A stretch of DNA of 64,000 bases, from positions 62,001 through 126,000 of the forward strand of contig NZ_JAPVQY010000007.1 of the NCBI RefSeq assembly GCF_027257875.1, read 5' to 3'. The stretch comes from Burkholderia sp. IMCC1007. Its GTDB lineage: Bacteria; Pseudomonadota; Gammaproteobacteria; Burkholderiales; Burkholderiaceae. The notes beneath the pieces were generated by a model, which did no database searches, was not told where the DNA came from, and was given only the letters and a program-made list of their open reading frames with translations. Position numbers and translations under genes: made by a program. Positions 35,982 through 45,145 of this stretch are shown piece by piece (the first letter of the stretch is position 1; each line of letters begins with the position of its first letter).

Positions 35982-37156
35982 GCGGACCGTCCCTTCGCGA
36001 GCGTGGTCGCGGCTTCGAACACGACGGCGGCCGTCAGCGCGAGCGCGATCGTCGGAATCGCGCCGAGCAGCACGAGATCGGCGGCCGACTGCCCGATCCC
36101 CTGGAAGATGAAGGTGCCGAACCCGCCGCCGCCGATCAGCGCGGCGACCGCGGTCAGCCCGATGTTCTGCACCAGCACGATGCGCACGCCGCTCAGGATC
36201 ACCGGTAGCGCGAGCACGAGGTCGACGCGCAGCAGCCGCTGCGCGCGCGTCATGCCCATCGCGCGCGCCGCTTCGCTCACGTGCTCCGGCACCTGTGCGA
36301 GCCCGACCACGACGCTCGACGCGATCGGCAGCAGCGAATAGAGGAACAGCGCGAGCGCGGCCGGCGCAACGCCGATCCCGCGGATGCCGAGCGCGGCCGC
36401 GAGCGGCACGTGCGCGGCGAGCAGGCCGAGCGGCGCCATCATCAGCCCGTACATCGCGATGCTCGGGACCGTCTGCACGACATTGAGCACCGGCATCACG
36501 ACGGTGCGCACCGGCGCGATGCGTGCGCATGCGATGCCGAGCGGCAGGCCCGCGACGAGCGCGGCCGCGACCGAGCCGCCCGCGAGCGACACGTGGCGCA
36601 TCGCTTCGCGCCAGAAGTCGTCGTTGCGCACCGCGTATTCGCGCATCACGGACAGGCCGTCCCACCAGCCGCTCGCAAGCGGCAGCGAAATCGCCGCGAT
36701 CGCGACGACGAGCGCGGCGAGCCGCCGCCACGGGCCGAACGCGAGGCGCGCGAGCGCGTCCGCGACGAGCACGGCCCATGCGAACAACAGCAGCCACACG
36801 CCTGCGGCGGGCGACACGCGTGCGAGCATGTCGTCGGGCGCGACGATGTGCGCGGCCGCCGCGCCGACCGCATACGCAAGCGTCGCGAGCCACGCGCAGC
36901 CGGCCGCGAGTCGCGATGCGGGGCGGCTCGCCGTCATCGCCCACAGCGCGCCGACGATCCACAGCGCGGCGAGCGCTGCCCCCTGCACCGCGGGCAGCGC
37001 GGCGAACACCGACAGCCCGGTGCCGGCCGCGATGCGGTTCGGGCGCAGCACCATGAACGGCAGGCCGAACACCGCGGCGATCGTCAGCAGGCCGATCAGG
37101 ATGCCGACCTTGTCGAGCGTCACGCGCCGCGCGGACACCGCCGCGCGATCGGTCAT
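35978..37156 (-). CDS. Osmoprotectant ABC transporter permease 1 (YehW-like, extended)
   Basis: Permease of 392 residues. The N-terminal 170 residues contain extra membrane helices, as in YehY/YehW-type permeases, followed by the transport domain with HVSEAARAMGMTRAQRLLRVDL (EAA-like loop) and ALIGGGGFGTFIFQG. ATG at 37156 overlaps the binding-protein stop by four bases. Extended N-termini distinguish YehYW-class low-affinity betaine systems from OpuC, so this cluster may have low affinity or a regulatory role. Confidence 0.83.
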   Translation of the reverse strand: MTDRAAVSARRVTLDKVGILIGLLTIAAVFGLPFMVLRPNRIAAGTGLSVFAALPAVQGAALAALWIVGALWAMTASRPASRLAAGCAWLATLAYAVGAAAAHIVAPDDMLARVSPAAGVWLLLFAWAVLVADALARLAFGPWRRLAALVVAIAAISLPLASGWWDGLSVMREYAVRNDDFWREAMRHVSLAGGSVAAALVAGLPLGIACARIAPVRTVVMPVLNVVQTVPSIAMYGLMMAPLGLLAAHVPLAAALGIRGIGVAPAALALFLYSLLPIASSVVVGLAQVPEHVSEAARAMGMTRAQRLLRVDLVLALPVILSGVRIVLVQNIGLTAVAALIGGGGFGTFIFQGIGQSAADLVLLGAIPTIALALTAAVVFEAATTLAKGRSA

Positions 37157-38076
37157 TGAATGAAGCCCTTCGACTTCAGGTAGCTTTTGGCCACGCCGGC
37201 CGCGGGTTCGCCGTTGATCTGGATGCGCGCGTTCAACGTCTGCAGCGTCTTCAGGTCGAGGCTCGCGAACACGGGCTTCAGATAGTCGGCGATTTGCGGA
37301 TGCGCCTTCAGCACGGCTTCGCGAATCACGGGCGTCGGCGCATAGACGGGCTGCACGTGCTTGTCGTCGTCGAGCACGACGAGGCCGCTCGATGCGATGC
37401 CGCCGTCGGTGCCGTACACCATCGCCGCGTTCACGCCGTCGGTCTGGTTCGCGGCCGCCTTGATCGTCGCGGCCGTGTCGCCGCCCGACAGCACGACGAG
37501 CTGGTCGGGCTTCAGCTTGAAGCCGTAGGCCTTCTCGAACGACGGCAGCGCGGACGCGCTGTTCACGAATTCGGCCGACGCGGCGAGCTTCACCTTGCCG
37601 CCGCTCGAGGTCCACTTGCCGAAGTCGGAGAAGGTCTTCAGATGCTGCGACTGCGCAACCGGCGCGAGCACGGCGACGCCCCACGTGTTGTTCGCGGGCG
37701 CCGGTGCGAGCCAGACGAGATGGTTGGCCGCGTAGTCGAGCTTCTTCGCGGTGTCGTAGCCCTGCGCCGCGTTCTTCCATACAGGGTCGTCGGCCTTGTT
37801 GAAGAAGAACGCGGCGTTGCCGGTGTATTCGGGATAGATGTCGATCTCGCCGCTCGTGAGCGCCTTGCGCACGATCGGCGTCGCGCCGAGCGCGATCTTT
37901 TCGGTGACGGGGATGCCGTGGGCCTTCAGCACCTGGGCGATGACGTTGCCGAGCAGGTTGCCTTCGGTGTCGATCTTCGACGACACCACGACGGGCGTGT
38001 CGGCGTGCGCGCCGGGTGCAACGACAGCGGCGGCGAACGCGAGGCCCAGTATCCGGGCGGGCAGGGCGAGCTTCAT
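37153..38076 (-). CDS. Osmoprotectant-binding periplasmic protein (OsmF/YehZ-like)
   Basis: Solute-binding protein of 307 residues with a Sec signal peptide (about 1-25, APGAHAD end). The mature N-terminus VVVSSKIDTEGNLLGNVIAQVL, ALTSGEIDIYPEYTGNAAFFF and VVLDDDKHVQPVYAPTPVIRE are typical of quaternary-amine/osmoprotectant binding proteins of the OsmF group. First gene of the operon, with the promoter in the 165-base gap shared with a divergent dehydrogenase gene. Substrate among betaine-like compounds is not decidable here. Confidence 0.85.
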   Translation of the reverse strand: MKLALPARILGLAFAAAVVAPGAHADTPVVVSSKIDTEGNLLGNVIAQVLKAHGIPVTEKIALGATPIVRKALTSGEIDIYPEYTGNAAFFFNKADDPVWKNAAQGYDTAKKLDYAANHLVWLAPAPANNTWGVAVLAPVAQSQHLKTFSDFGKWTSSGGKVKLAASAEFVNSASALPSFEKAYGFKLKPDQLVVLSGGDTAATIKAAANQTDGVNAAMVYGTDGGIASSGLVVLDDDKHVQPVYAPTPVIREAVLKAHPQIADYLKPVFASLDLKTLQTLNARIQINGEPAAGVAKSYLKSKGFIQ

Positions 38077-38241
38077 CGGGCCAATCTCCAGAACGGGGAC
38101 GTACGCCGAAAGTTACTTGACTGAGTCGGCTTTGGCAAACCGCTTGAGGCGGCGCGTCCACAGCGCGCGTGGGGGTAACCCGCGCGCGTCACGCGCCGTT
38201 GTTACACTGGAGCGCATTGCCGCCTGCGGACATTTCCCGAC

Positions 38242-39171
38242 ATGAAACCCGAGTTGCTGGTCCTCATCGCGTTGCGCGGCGACGCGCATCGCCAGATCGC
38301 CGCGTCGTACGACGTCCACTATGCGCCGACCGCCGACGAACGCGAACGCGCGATCGCCGAACACGGCGGCGCCGTTCGCGCGGTGCTGACCAACGGCAGC
38401 ACGGGCCTGACCGCCGCCGACATCGATCGCCTGCCGCAACTCACGTTCGTCAGCGCGCTCGGCGCGGGCTACGAGCACATCGACGTCGCGCACGCGAAGG
38501 CGCGCGGCATCACCGTGGTCACGGGCGCGGGCACCAACGACGATTGCGTTGCCGATCACGCGTTTGCGCTGCTGCTCGCCGCCGTGCGCGGCGTGGTGCG
38601 GCTCGATGCGGCGACGCGCGACGGCGTGTGGCGCGATGCGCTGCCGATGCCGCCGAACGTGTCGGGCAAGAAGCTCGGGATCGTCGGCCTCGGCAAGATC
38701 GGCGAGAAATGCGCGCGTCGCGCGGCCGGCTTCGACATCGAGATTGGCTATCACAACCGTTCCGCCAAGCCCGTGCCGTACCGCTTCTTCGACCGGCTCG
38801 ACGCGCTCGCGCAGTGGGCCGATTTCCTGATCGTCGCGACGCCCGGCGGCGCCGGTACGCGCCATCTGATCGACCGCGCGGTGCTCGATGCGCTCGGGCC
38901 CGGCGGGTTTCTCGTCAACGTGTCGCGCGGCAGCGTTGTCGATACCGCTGCTTTGGCGGATGCGTTGCGCGAGCGGCGCATCGCGGGCGCCGGGCTCGAC
39001 GTGTACGAAGGCGAACCGGCGCCGCCGCGCGCGCTGATCGAACTCGACAACATCGTGCTGACACCGCACATGGGCGGCTGGTCGCCGGAGGCGTTCGATC
39101 GCTCGGTCCAGCAGTTTCTCGACAACGCCGCGCGGCACTTCGCCGGGGAGCCGGTGCTGACGCCGGTGTAA
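38242..39171 (+). CDS. D-2-hydroxyacid dehydrogenase (glyoxylate/hydroxypyruvate reductase-like)
   Basis: A 309-residue NAD(P)-dependent dehydrogenase. NAD motif GIVGLGKIGEKCARR (about 152-166), then Arg in VNVSRGSVVD, Glu in GLDVYEGEP and His in LTPHMGGW, the catalytic Arg-Glu-His set of the D-isomer-specific family. It likely reduces glyoxylate, hydroxypyruvate or a similar 2-oxo acid. ATG at 38242 follows a gap shared with the osmoprotectant operon. Confidence 0.82.
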   Translation: MKPELLVLIALRGDAHRQIAASYDVHYAPTADERERAIAEHGGAVRAVLTNGSTGLTAADIDRLPQLTFVSALGAGYEHIDVAHAKARGITVVTGAGTNDDCVADHAFALLLAAVRGVVRLDAATRDGVWRDALPMPPNVSGKKLGIVGLGKIGEKCARRAAGFDIEIGYHNRSAKPVPYRFFDRLDALAQWADFLIVATPGGAGTRHLIDRAVLDALGPGGFLVNVSRGSVVDTAALADALRERRIAGAGLDVYEGEPAPPRALIELDNIVLTPHMGGWSPEAFDRSVQQFLDNAARHFAGEPVLTPV

Positions 39172-39281
39172 GCGCGGGGCGAGCGCGTCGCGGCTCGCGC
39201 AGGTGTGTCGGGGACGCGCGCGATCTGGCGCGCATTTGTCGCGGCCGGCCCGCGAAGATAAGACGATTGTGGCGCTTGCGC

Positions 39282-40535
39282 CTATTCGTCGCGCAGCGCT
39301 TCGGCCGGCCGCACGCGTGCGGCACGCCAGCTCGGGTACAGCGTCGCGACGCACGACATCAGGAATGCGGCCGCGGCGATCGCGATCACGTCGGCCGGCA
39401 CGAGTTTCGACGGCAGCGCGCTGAGGAAATACACGGACGGCGTCAGGAAGTGGATGCCGAGCAGTCGCTCGAGCGCCGGCAGCACCGTCGGGATGCTCGC
39501 CGCGATCGCGCAGCCGAGCGCGACGCCCGCCAGCGTGCCGGCGAGGCCGATCGTCATCCCCTGGACCGCGAAGATCTTCGTGATCGATACGGGCGGCGCG
39601 CCGAGCGTGCGCAGGATCGCGATGTCGCCTTGCTTCTGCGTGACGGTCATCACGAGCGACGACACGAGATTGAACGCGGCGACCGCGACGATCAGCATCA
39701 GGATCAGCGACAGCATGCGCTTTTGCAGCCGCTCGGCCTCGAACCACGTGCGGTTCTGCTGCGTCCAGTCGCGGATATACAAACTGCCGGACAGCGTATG
39801 CGCCAGCGCCTGCGCGACTTCCGGCGCGCGCTGCAGATCGTCGATGCGCAAGCGCAAGCCGGTCGGCGCGGTCACGTTCGACAGTGTCTGTGCGTCGCGC
39901 AGATGGATGTAGGCAAGCGCGCTGTCGTACTGGTAATGGCCCGACTCGAACGTGCCGACCACCGTGAACTGACGGAATCGCGGCAGCGCGTCGTCGATGC
40001 GCGTGGCTCGGCCCGGCGCGAAGAACGTGACGCGATCGCCGACCTTCACGTGCAATGCATCGGCCAGCGCGGCGCCGAGCACGATGCCCATGCCGCCCGG
40101 CACGAGCGCATCGAGGCGCCCGGTCTTCAGCTGGCGCACGACGTCGGACACGCGCGGCTCCAGCACCGGATCGATGCCGCGCAGCGCGACGCCCGTCACG
40201 TTACCGGCGTTGGTCAGCAGCGCCTGCGTATCCACATAGGGCGCGACGGCGCGAACCGTCGCGTTTTGCAACGATTCATGGGCGGTCAGCCGCCAGTCGG
40301 GCAGCGCGCCGGACGGCGCAAAGATTTCCACGTGCGCGAGCACCGACAGCATCCGGTCGCGCACCTCGGTGCGAAAGCCGTTCATGACCGACAGCACGAC
40401 GATCAGCGCGGCGACGCCGAGCGCGATGCCGGCCATCGCGGCGCCCGCGATGAACGACACGAAGCCGTCGCCGGCCGTGCGACGGCCGCCGCGCGCATAG
40501 CGCAGCCCGATCTGCCATTCGAACGGGAGTTTCAC
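39282..40535 (-). CDS. Orphan LolC/LolE-type ABC permease
   Basis: A 417-residue membrane protein of the FtsX/MacB/LolC superfamily: a helix near residues 23-50 (SFIAGAAMAGIALGVAALIVVLSVMNGFR, family-typical start), a large periplasmic domain (about 55-265), then three helices including AAFNLVSSLVMTVTQKQGDIAILRTLGA and TLYPSWRAARVRPAEALRDE. This is LolC/LolE-like, the permease that releases lipoproteins to LolA. The GTG at 40535 has an aaaggaacc site and a typical VKLPFEWQIGLRYAR start. No LolD ATPase gene or partner permease is next to it, so its partner must be elsewhere. Confidence 0.8.
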   Translation of the reverse strand: MKLPFEWQIGLRYARGGRRTAGDGFVSFIAGAAMAGIALGVAALIVVLSVMNGFRTEVRDRMLSVLAHVEIFAPSGALPDWRLTAHESLQNATVRAVAPYVDTQALLTNAGNVTGVALRGIDPVLEPRVSDVVRQLKTGRLDALVPGGMGIVLGAALADALHVKVGDRVTFFAPGRATRIDDALPRFRQFTVVGTFESGHYQYDSALAYIHLRDAQTLSNVTAPTGLRLRIDDLQRAPEVAQALAHTLSGSLYIRDWTQQNRTWFEAERLQKRMLSLILMLIVAVAAFNLVSSLVMTVTQKQGDIAILRTLGAPPVSITKIFAVQGMTIGLAGTLAGVALGCAIAASIPTVLPALERLLGIHFLTPSVYFLSALPSKLVPADVIAIAAAAFLMSCVATLYPSWRAARVRPAEALRDE

Positions 40536-40662
40536 AGCGGTTCCTTTCGATCTGATTCGAGTCACGACGAGCCGCGCATTCTAGCGAACGCCGGGCGGTC
40601 GCGCGCAGAGGTTGGCCTGTCGTGATGTGCGGCAGATCGATCGGGCCCGCTCGTTCGCGCCG

Positions 40663-41508
40663 TCATCCCAACTCGAACGACGTCACGCCGAACACGCGCT
40701 CGATCGCAATCGCGGGCGCGTGCTGCGTGTACATCCGCGCGGTTTCGAACACGCTCGTCATGCCGTGCCGTTCCGCCAGCGCGACGGCCGCAGGGTTCGT
40801 TTCCGGTACGTCGAGCACGATCGTCTCGCCGGGCATGCGCGCCGCCAGCGCATGAAACAGCCCGGTCGCGACGTCTGCATCGTCGGCGAAGAGCGGGCCG
40901 ATCTTGCAGCCCGTGTGGCAGCGGCGCACGACACCGTATCCGGCGACGCGGCCTGCGTCGAGCGCCGCGAGCGCGACGGCGTCGGGCTGGGCGATCCACG
41001 CGGAGACGAAGCGCTCGCGCGCGGCGGGGAAACACTGGCGATCGTACGCAAGCAACTGCTCGAACGGCACGTCGGCCGCTGCCGCCACCTGCGCGCATCC
41101 GATGCCGGTTACGTGCCCCTGATAGCGAATGTTGCGGTACGCGATGCGGAAGCCTGACTTCCCGTAGTCAGCCTGCCGGGCAACGACGCCGTCGAGGCCG
41201 ACGTTGCGATCGCCAAGGTAGCGCATGCCGTGCCGCCAGATTCGCATGCCGAGGCCTCGGCCGCGATACGCGGGTTTGACGATGTACAGGCCGAGGAAGC
41301 CAAAGTGTGCGTCGTACGCGACGGTGGCGACGCACGCGACCGGTTCGCCGCGCAACACGCCGACGAAGAAGCCGGCCGGATCCGCCTGCCTGAAACACTG
41401 CGCGTCGTGCCGCCCGGGGTTCCAGCCTTCCGCGGCCGCCCATTCGACCGACATGGCGACGTCGTCCGCCGACATGGTGCGCACGATGAAGTCTTCGTCT
41501 CGATCCAC
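40663..41508 (-). CDS. GNAT acetyltransferase with C-terminal Acetyltransf_18-like domain
   Basis: A 281-residue protein. The N-terminal GNAT domain (about 8-130) has the acetyl-CoA motif VKPAYRGRGLGMRIWRHGM (R/Q-x-x-G-x-G/A). The second half (about 140-280: AVALAALDAGRVAGYGVVRR, IGPLFADDADVATGLFHAL) matches the domain seen in YitH-like two-domain acetyltransferases. Start at GTG 41508 is tentative; an ATG at 41475 would remove eleven residues. Substrate unknown. Confidence 0.78.
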   Translation of the reverse strand: MDRDEDFIVRTMSADDVAMSVEWAAAEGWNPGRHDAQCFRQADPAGFFVGVLRGEPVACVATVAYDAHFGFLGLYIVKPAYRGRGLGMRIWRHGMRYLGDRNVGLDGVVARQADYGKSGFRIAYRNIRYQGHVTGIGCAQVAAAADVPFEQLLAYDRQCFPAARERFVSAWIAQPDAVALAALDAGRVAGYGVVRRCHTGCKIGPLFADDADVATGLFHALAARMPGETIVLDVPETNPAAVALAERHGMTSVFETARMYTQHAPAIAIERVFGVTSFELG

Positions 41509-41637
41509 GGTTCGCCCCCGGGGCTGCTGACCGAACCATCATAGTCCCGGCGACGGGCATCGGCATGGTCGTTTCGCGCGGTTGACGGTGCGCGAATTGC
41601 CGGTCGATGCGGGCGGTGCTGCGTGCCCGCTGCACCA

Positions 41638-41976
41638 TCACCCGTCGTCCGCCTTCGCCTGCAGATCCTTCAATCCCTGGATCACCACGAGCAGCGCGCG
41701 GCCGTGCTCGTCCGAGCCGTCCCACGCGTCGACGATCGCGTCGCGCAGCAGGTCGTTGTAGCGGCGGCGCGCTGGCCCGGTATCGACACCATAGAAACTG
41801 CATAGCTTGTTGAATGGCGCGCTGCGCCGCAGCCGGTGCCCGTTCGACAACCGCAAACGCGACACGGTCGGCTGGCTCACGCCGGAAAGCCGCGCGATTT
41901 CGCTGGACGAGCGCGTGTCCGCCATCAGACGGCGCAACAGGTCTTGAACAGGAAAATCGTGGTCCGGGGCTTCCAT
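41638..41976 (-). CDS. Small helix-turn-helix protein, divergent from an unknown gene
   Basis: A 112-residue DNA-binding protein. A helix-turn-helix occupies about 14-45 (LLRRLMADTRSSSEIARLSGVSQPTVSRLRLSN), of the phage-repressor type, followed by a helical C-terminus with LLRDAIVDAWDGSDEHGRALLVVIQG. The ATG at 41976 or one nine bases upstream may start it. A TATAAT on this strand at 41989-41984 would place transcription start near the ATG, so the message may be leaderless. Divergent from the 301-residue unknown gene, which it may control. Confidence 0.65.
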   Translation of the reverse strand: MEAPDHDFPVQDLLRRLMADTRSSSEIARLSGVSQPTVSRLRLSNGHRLRRSAPFNKLCSFYGVDTGPARRRYNDLLRDAIVDAWDGSDEHGRALLVVIQGLKDLQAKADDG

Positions 41977-42054
41977 GCGATGCATTATACCTATACAGTT
42001 ACGGTTGTTGAATGGGCTTGCTGTCACCAGCGAGGCTGTATTCCGAGAAAGTTG

Positions 42055-42960
42055 ATGACACTGAAACACCTCCCTCCCACGTTCTGCTGGACGAAGATCG
42101 GTACCGAGTCCGGCGAGGAACTGCCGACCGTCGTGCTCCGCAAGGAGTGGGAGCGGCGGCTCGGAGGCGGGCGTTTTCTGTGGGGCATCAACCAGCCGCT
42201 CGGCAGCAGCGCGCAAGTCGCCGCGCATCGCACGGGCTCGCTGCTCGCGCTGTTTTCGCCGGTCGCGTCGCGCACGCGGCCGGGCGAACGCAAGCGCGAA
42301 GACGCACTGCTGTGGAATGCATGGGTCGACGCAAGCGGCCAGGTGCGGCCGCTGCCGCCGCACACGTTCATCGCGAGCCGCTCGACGCTGCCGTCGGGCC
42401 GGCGTCGCGAACAGCACTACGCGCTGGTGTGCGCATCGTCCACCGCGCTGACGGTCGGCACGCAACTGCGCGTGTTCCCGGATCACCTGCGCAGCGTGAG
42501 CACGGGCAAGCCGCTCGGCGTCGCGCAGGGCGCGGCCGTGGTCGACTGCATCGGGCGTGCAAAGGAACAAACGGGAAAGAGCTATCCGCTCGCGCTGTCG
42601 GTCGAGCTCGAGGCACCGTATTTTGTGCGGCTCGCGCAGCCGTGCGTGCTGAAGGCGCGCGATCTCGCCGATGTGAACAAGGCGACACGCGCCGGCGATT
42701 TCGATCGCTTCGTCGAACTGGTTGCGCGCCTGCGCGGCCGTTCACCGACGGACGCCGTGCGCGGCGTCACGCGCGATCTGTTCGACGTGCCGCCGATCGA
42801 AACGGCGGCCGCCTATGTCGCGCCCGCGCATGTGGCGCGGTTGCGCAGTCGTCCCGCTACCGAGCATCCGCGCGAACCCACCGGCGATCTGTTCGATCTG
42901 TCGCCCGGTGAAGCGGCGGCGTTCGGCGGCTTGACGCATCCGCGCATCGGGCGCGCGTGA
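42055..42960 (+). CDS. Conserved protein of unknown function, 301 residues
   Basis: I do not recognise a characterised family. The protein is soluble and starts with PPTFCWTKIGTESGEELPTV, has RLGGGRFLWGINQPLG, a segment rich in Arg/Pro (PVASRTRPGERKREDALLWN), RREQHYALVCASSTALT and RVFPDHLRSVSTGKPLGVAQ. The C-terminal 80 residues repeat a motif twice: TRDLFDVPPIETAAAY (about 239-254) and TGDLFDLSPGEAAAFG (about 277-292). The ATG at 42055 (upstream ttccgagaaagttg) is the likely start. Divergent from the small HTH gene with 78 bases between. No toxin, nuclease or methyltransferase motif was found. Confidence 0.65.
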   Translation: MTLKHLPPTFCWTKIGTESGEELPTVVLRKEWERRLGGGRFLWGINQPLGSSAQVAAHRTGSLLALFSPVASRTRPGERKREDALLWNAWVDASGQVRPLPPHTFIASRSTLPSGRRREQHYALVCASSTALTVGTQLRVFPDHLRSVSTGKPLGVAQGAAVVDCIGRAKEQTGKSYPLALSVELEAPYFVRLAQPCVLKARDLADVNKATRAGDFDRFVELVARLRGRSPTDAVRGVTRDLFDVPPIETAAAYVAPAHVARLRSRPATEHPREPTGDLFDLSPGEAAAFGGLTHPRIGRA

Positions 42961-43215
42961 CGTTTGCGCCGCCGAGTGCGGCGCGTGACATCGGCAGCGA
43001 AGCGTATGCGCATGCAACGCACGCGCTGGTGCGGCCATCGTCACGGCGCGCGCAAGAATTTGTTGCAATCTCGCCATAGCGGATCCGCGAACCCCGAGCG
43101 ACAATCGGCTCGAAGCACGCTGTGCGGCGGTCGATGCGTTCACGCCGTCGACATGCGCGCGACGCACACTGAGCGTCGGCTTGCTTCACACAGCAACCCT
43201 GAGGGAGAAGTGTCG

Positions 43216-43446
43216 ATGTCGACCCACATCTGTTCGCAGGAAGCCCGGGCCGCGCAACGCTTCGTCGAAGCGACGCGCAATGTCGATCAGGCGTTTCGCG
43301 CCCTGCGCGGCGAAAGCGACGACGACATCTCGTCGGCGGAATATGCACGCGCGATGTCGCGCCTCGATCGCGCGCTCGACGAACTGGCGCAAGCGCAGGA
43401 ATTTTTCGATCGCGTGGTGAGCGCCGACGCGGCGCGCGGCAACTGA
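43216..43446 (+). CDS. Small acidic conserved hypothetical protein
   Basis: A 76-residue soluble, acidic helical protein (EATRNVDQAFRALRGESDDD then YARAMSRLDRALDELAQAQEFFDRV), resembling a helical hairpin. Strong ribosome site ctgagggagaag before the ATG at 43216, and normal codon use, argue that it is real. Function unknown; alone between the unknown gene and the convergent aldo-keto reductase. Confidence 0.6.
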   Translation: MSTHICSQEARAAQRFVEATRNVDQAFRALRGESDDDISSAEYARAMSRLDRALDELAQAQEFFDRVVSADAARGN

Positions 43447-43638
43447 GTTCGCGGCCGCCGCCGTCTTCGTTTTTCCTTTTCTGTTTTTCGCCGCGTCGCT
43501 CGACGCGCACGGCACCCGCTCACGCGCTTGCCGGACCACACCGTCCGGCCCGTCAGTCGTTCGTTCTTCACGCGCTTGCAATCGCGATCGCCGCATCATG
43601 CCGGCGGGCAGCGCGCATCCCGCTTCACTCTCCCGACG

Positions 43639-44646
43639 TCAAACCTTCCGTCCTTCGACGGGGTAGCCGGGATCCGTATAACCATGCGTCGACACGTGCC
43701 CAGGCGGCACCAGCGCATCGACGAAGCGCTCGTCGTCGGGGCCGAGTTCGAGCGCCAGCGCATCGACGTAGCTGTCCCAGTGCGCTTCGGTGCGCGGCCC
43801 CGCGATCGTCGAGCTGACGATCCGGTTCTTCATCACCCACGCGAGCGCGAACGCGACCGACGTCGTGCCGCGCGCAGCCGCATGCGCGGCCACCTGCTGC
43901 GCGATGTGCAGCGACTCCGGCCGCCATTCCGTCTGCTGGATGCGCCGGTCGCCGCGGCCCGCGCGCGAATCGGCGGGCGGCTGCGCATCGACCGCATACT
44001 TGCCGGTCAGCACGCCGCGCGCGAGCGGGCTGTACGGCACGACGCCGATCCCGTAATGCGCGGCGGCCGGAAGCTGTTCGACCTCGGCCGTGCGATCGAC
44101 GAGGTTGTACAGCGGTTCGCTCGCAACCGGCCGGTCGATGCCGAGCTGATCCGCGAGTCGCACGATCTCGGCAATGCGCCAGCCCTTGAAGTTCGACAGC
44201 CCGATGTAGCGCACCTTGCCTTGCCGGATCAGGTCGGCCACCGCGCGCATCGCTTCGTCGAGCGGCGCGTCGGTCAGCGCGCGATGGAAATAGAGGATAT
44301 CGATGTAATCGGTACCGAGCCGCTTCAGGCTTGCGTCGACCGATTCGAAGATCCACTTGCGCGACTGGCCCTGGCGGTTCGGCCCCGCGTCCGGTCCGGC
44401 CGGATAGCCGAATTTCGTCGCGACGACCCAGCTGTCGCGATGCCGCGCGATCGCGCGGCCGACGATTTCTTCCGAGCGTCCGGCGTGATAGACGTCGGCC
44501 GTGTCGATGAAGTTGACGCCCTGGTCGAACGCCTTGTCGATGATGCGCACCGACGTCGCTTCGTCGGTTTCGCCACCAAACATCATCGCGCCGACACACA
44601 GCGGCGACACCTTGAGCGCGCTGCGCCCGAGATAGCGGTAATCCAT
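43639..44646 (-). CDS. Aldo/keto reductase
   Basis: NADP-dependent TIM-barrel oxidoreductase of 335 residues. The N-terminus MDYRYLGRSALKVSPLCVG is typical; catalytic Asp and Tyr in NFIDTADVYHAGRSEE, Lys in VATKFGYP, His in ILYFHRAL, followed by YIGLSNFKGWRIAEI and RNRIVSSTIAGPRTEAHW-like cofactor loop. Physiological substrate unknown. Lies downstream of a carboxymuconolactone decarboxylase-family gene and a LysR gene on the same strand, probably one unit. Confidence 0.83.
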   Translation of the reverse strand: MDYRYLGRSALKVSPLCVGAMMFGGETDEATSVRIIDKAFDQGVNFIDTADVYHAGRSEEIVGRAIARHRDSWVVATKFGYPAGPDAGPNRQGQSRKWIFESVDASLKRLGTDYIDILYFHRALTDAPLDEAMRAVADLIRQGKVRYIGLSNFKGWRIAEIVRLADQLGIDRPVASEPLYNLVDRTAEVEQLPAAAHYGIGVVPYSPLARGVLTGKYAVDAQPPADSRAGRGDRRIQQTEWRPESLHIAQQVAAHAAARGTTSVAFALAWVMKNRIVSSTIAGPRTEAHWDSYVDALALELGPDDERFVDALVPPGHVSTHGYTDPGYPVEGRKV

Positions 44647-44722
44647 ATGCAGACTCCATGCGGGCGTGCGCCCGCGTCGGTTCAAGTCGGTTGAATGAGA
44701 AGGTGCCGGCCGTGCGTTGCGC

Positions 44723-45049
44723 TCACACGCCCGCTTCGTCGAAGACGCGTTGCGCGATCGGCAGCGCCGAGCTTGCGGTCGGCCAGCCCGAGTAGAACGC
44801 GAGGTGGGTGATCGCCTCGATCAGCTCGTCGCGCGTGAGGCCGTTGTCGAGCGCTTTCTTCAGATGGAACGGCAGCTCGTTCACGCGATACAGCGCAATG
44901 AGGCTCGCGACGGTGATCAGGCTGCGATCGCGCGGCGACAGGCCGGGGCGCTGCCACACGTCGCCGAACAGCACGTCGTCCGTGTAATCGGCGAGGGCCG
45001 GCGCGATGGCGCCGAACGCGCGGCGCGCGGGAGAAGTCGGTTCGGACAT
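44723..45049 (-). CDS. Carboxymuconolactone decarboxylase family protein
   Basis: A 108-residue all-helical protein of the CMD/AhpD superfamily: FGDVWQRPGLSPRDRSLITVASL, NELPFHLKKALDNGLTRDELIEAI and HLAFYSGWPTASSAL. The family His in this last segment is present, but the CxxC pair of AhpD peroxidoreductases is absent, so a thiol peroxidase role is unlikely. ATG at 45049 with ggagcc upstream is preferred to the longer frame. Sits between LysR and aldo-keto reductase genes. Confidence 0.78.
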   Translation of the reverse strand: MSEPTSPARRAFGAIAPALADYTDDVLFGDVWQRPGLSPRDRSLITVASLIALYRVNELPFHLKKALDNGLTRDELIEAITHLAFYSGWPTASSALPIAQRVFDEAGV

Positions 45050-45145
45050 CGATGGCTCCGGGTCACGTTGAAGACATCGACGATGGTAGTCACCGATACG
45101 CTTAGCGATAATCCCCAATAATTCGCATGCACTTATCGCGCGGGT

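Noticed and set aside
43216..43600. Possible terminator tract with T runs after the small acidic protein gene
   Set aside because: T-rich stretches occur near 43465-43490 but without a stable preceding stem I could demonstrate.
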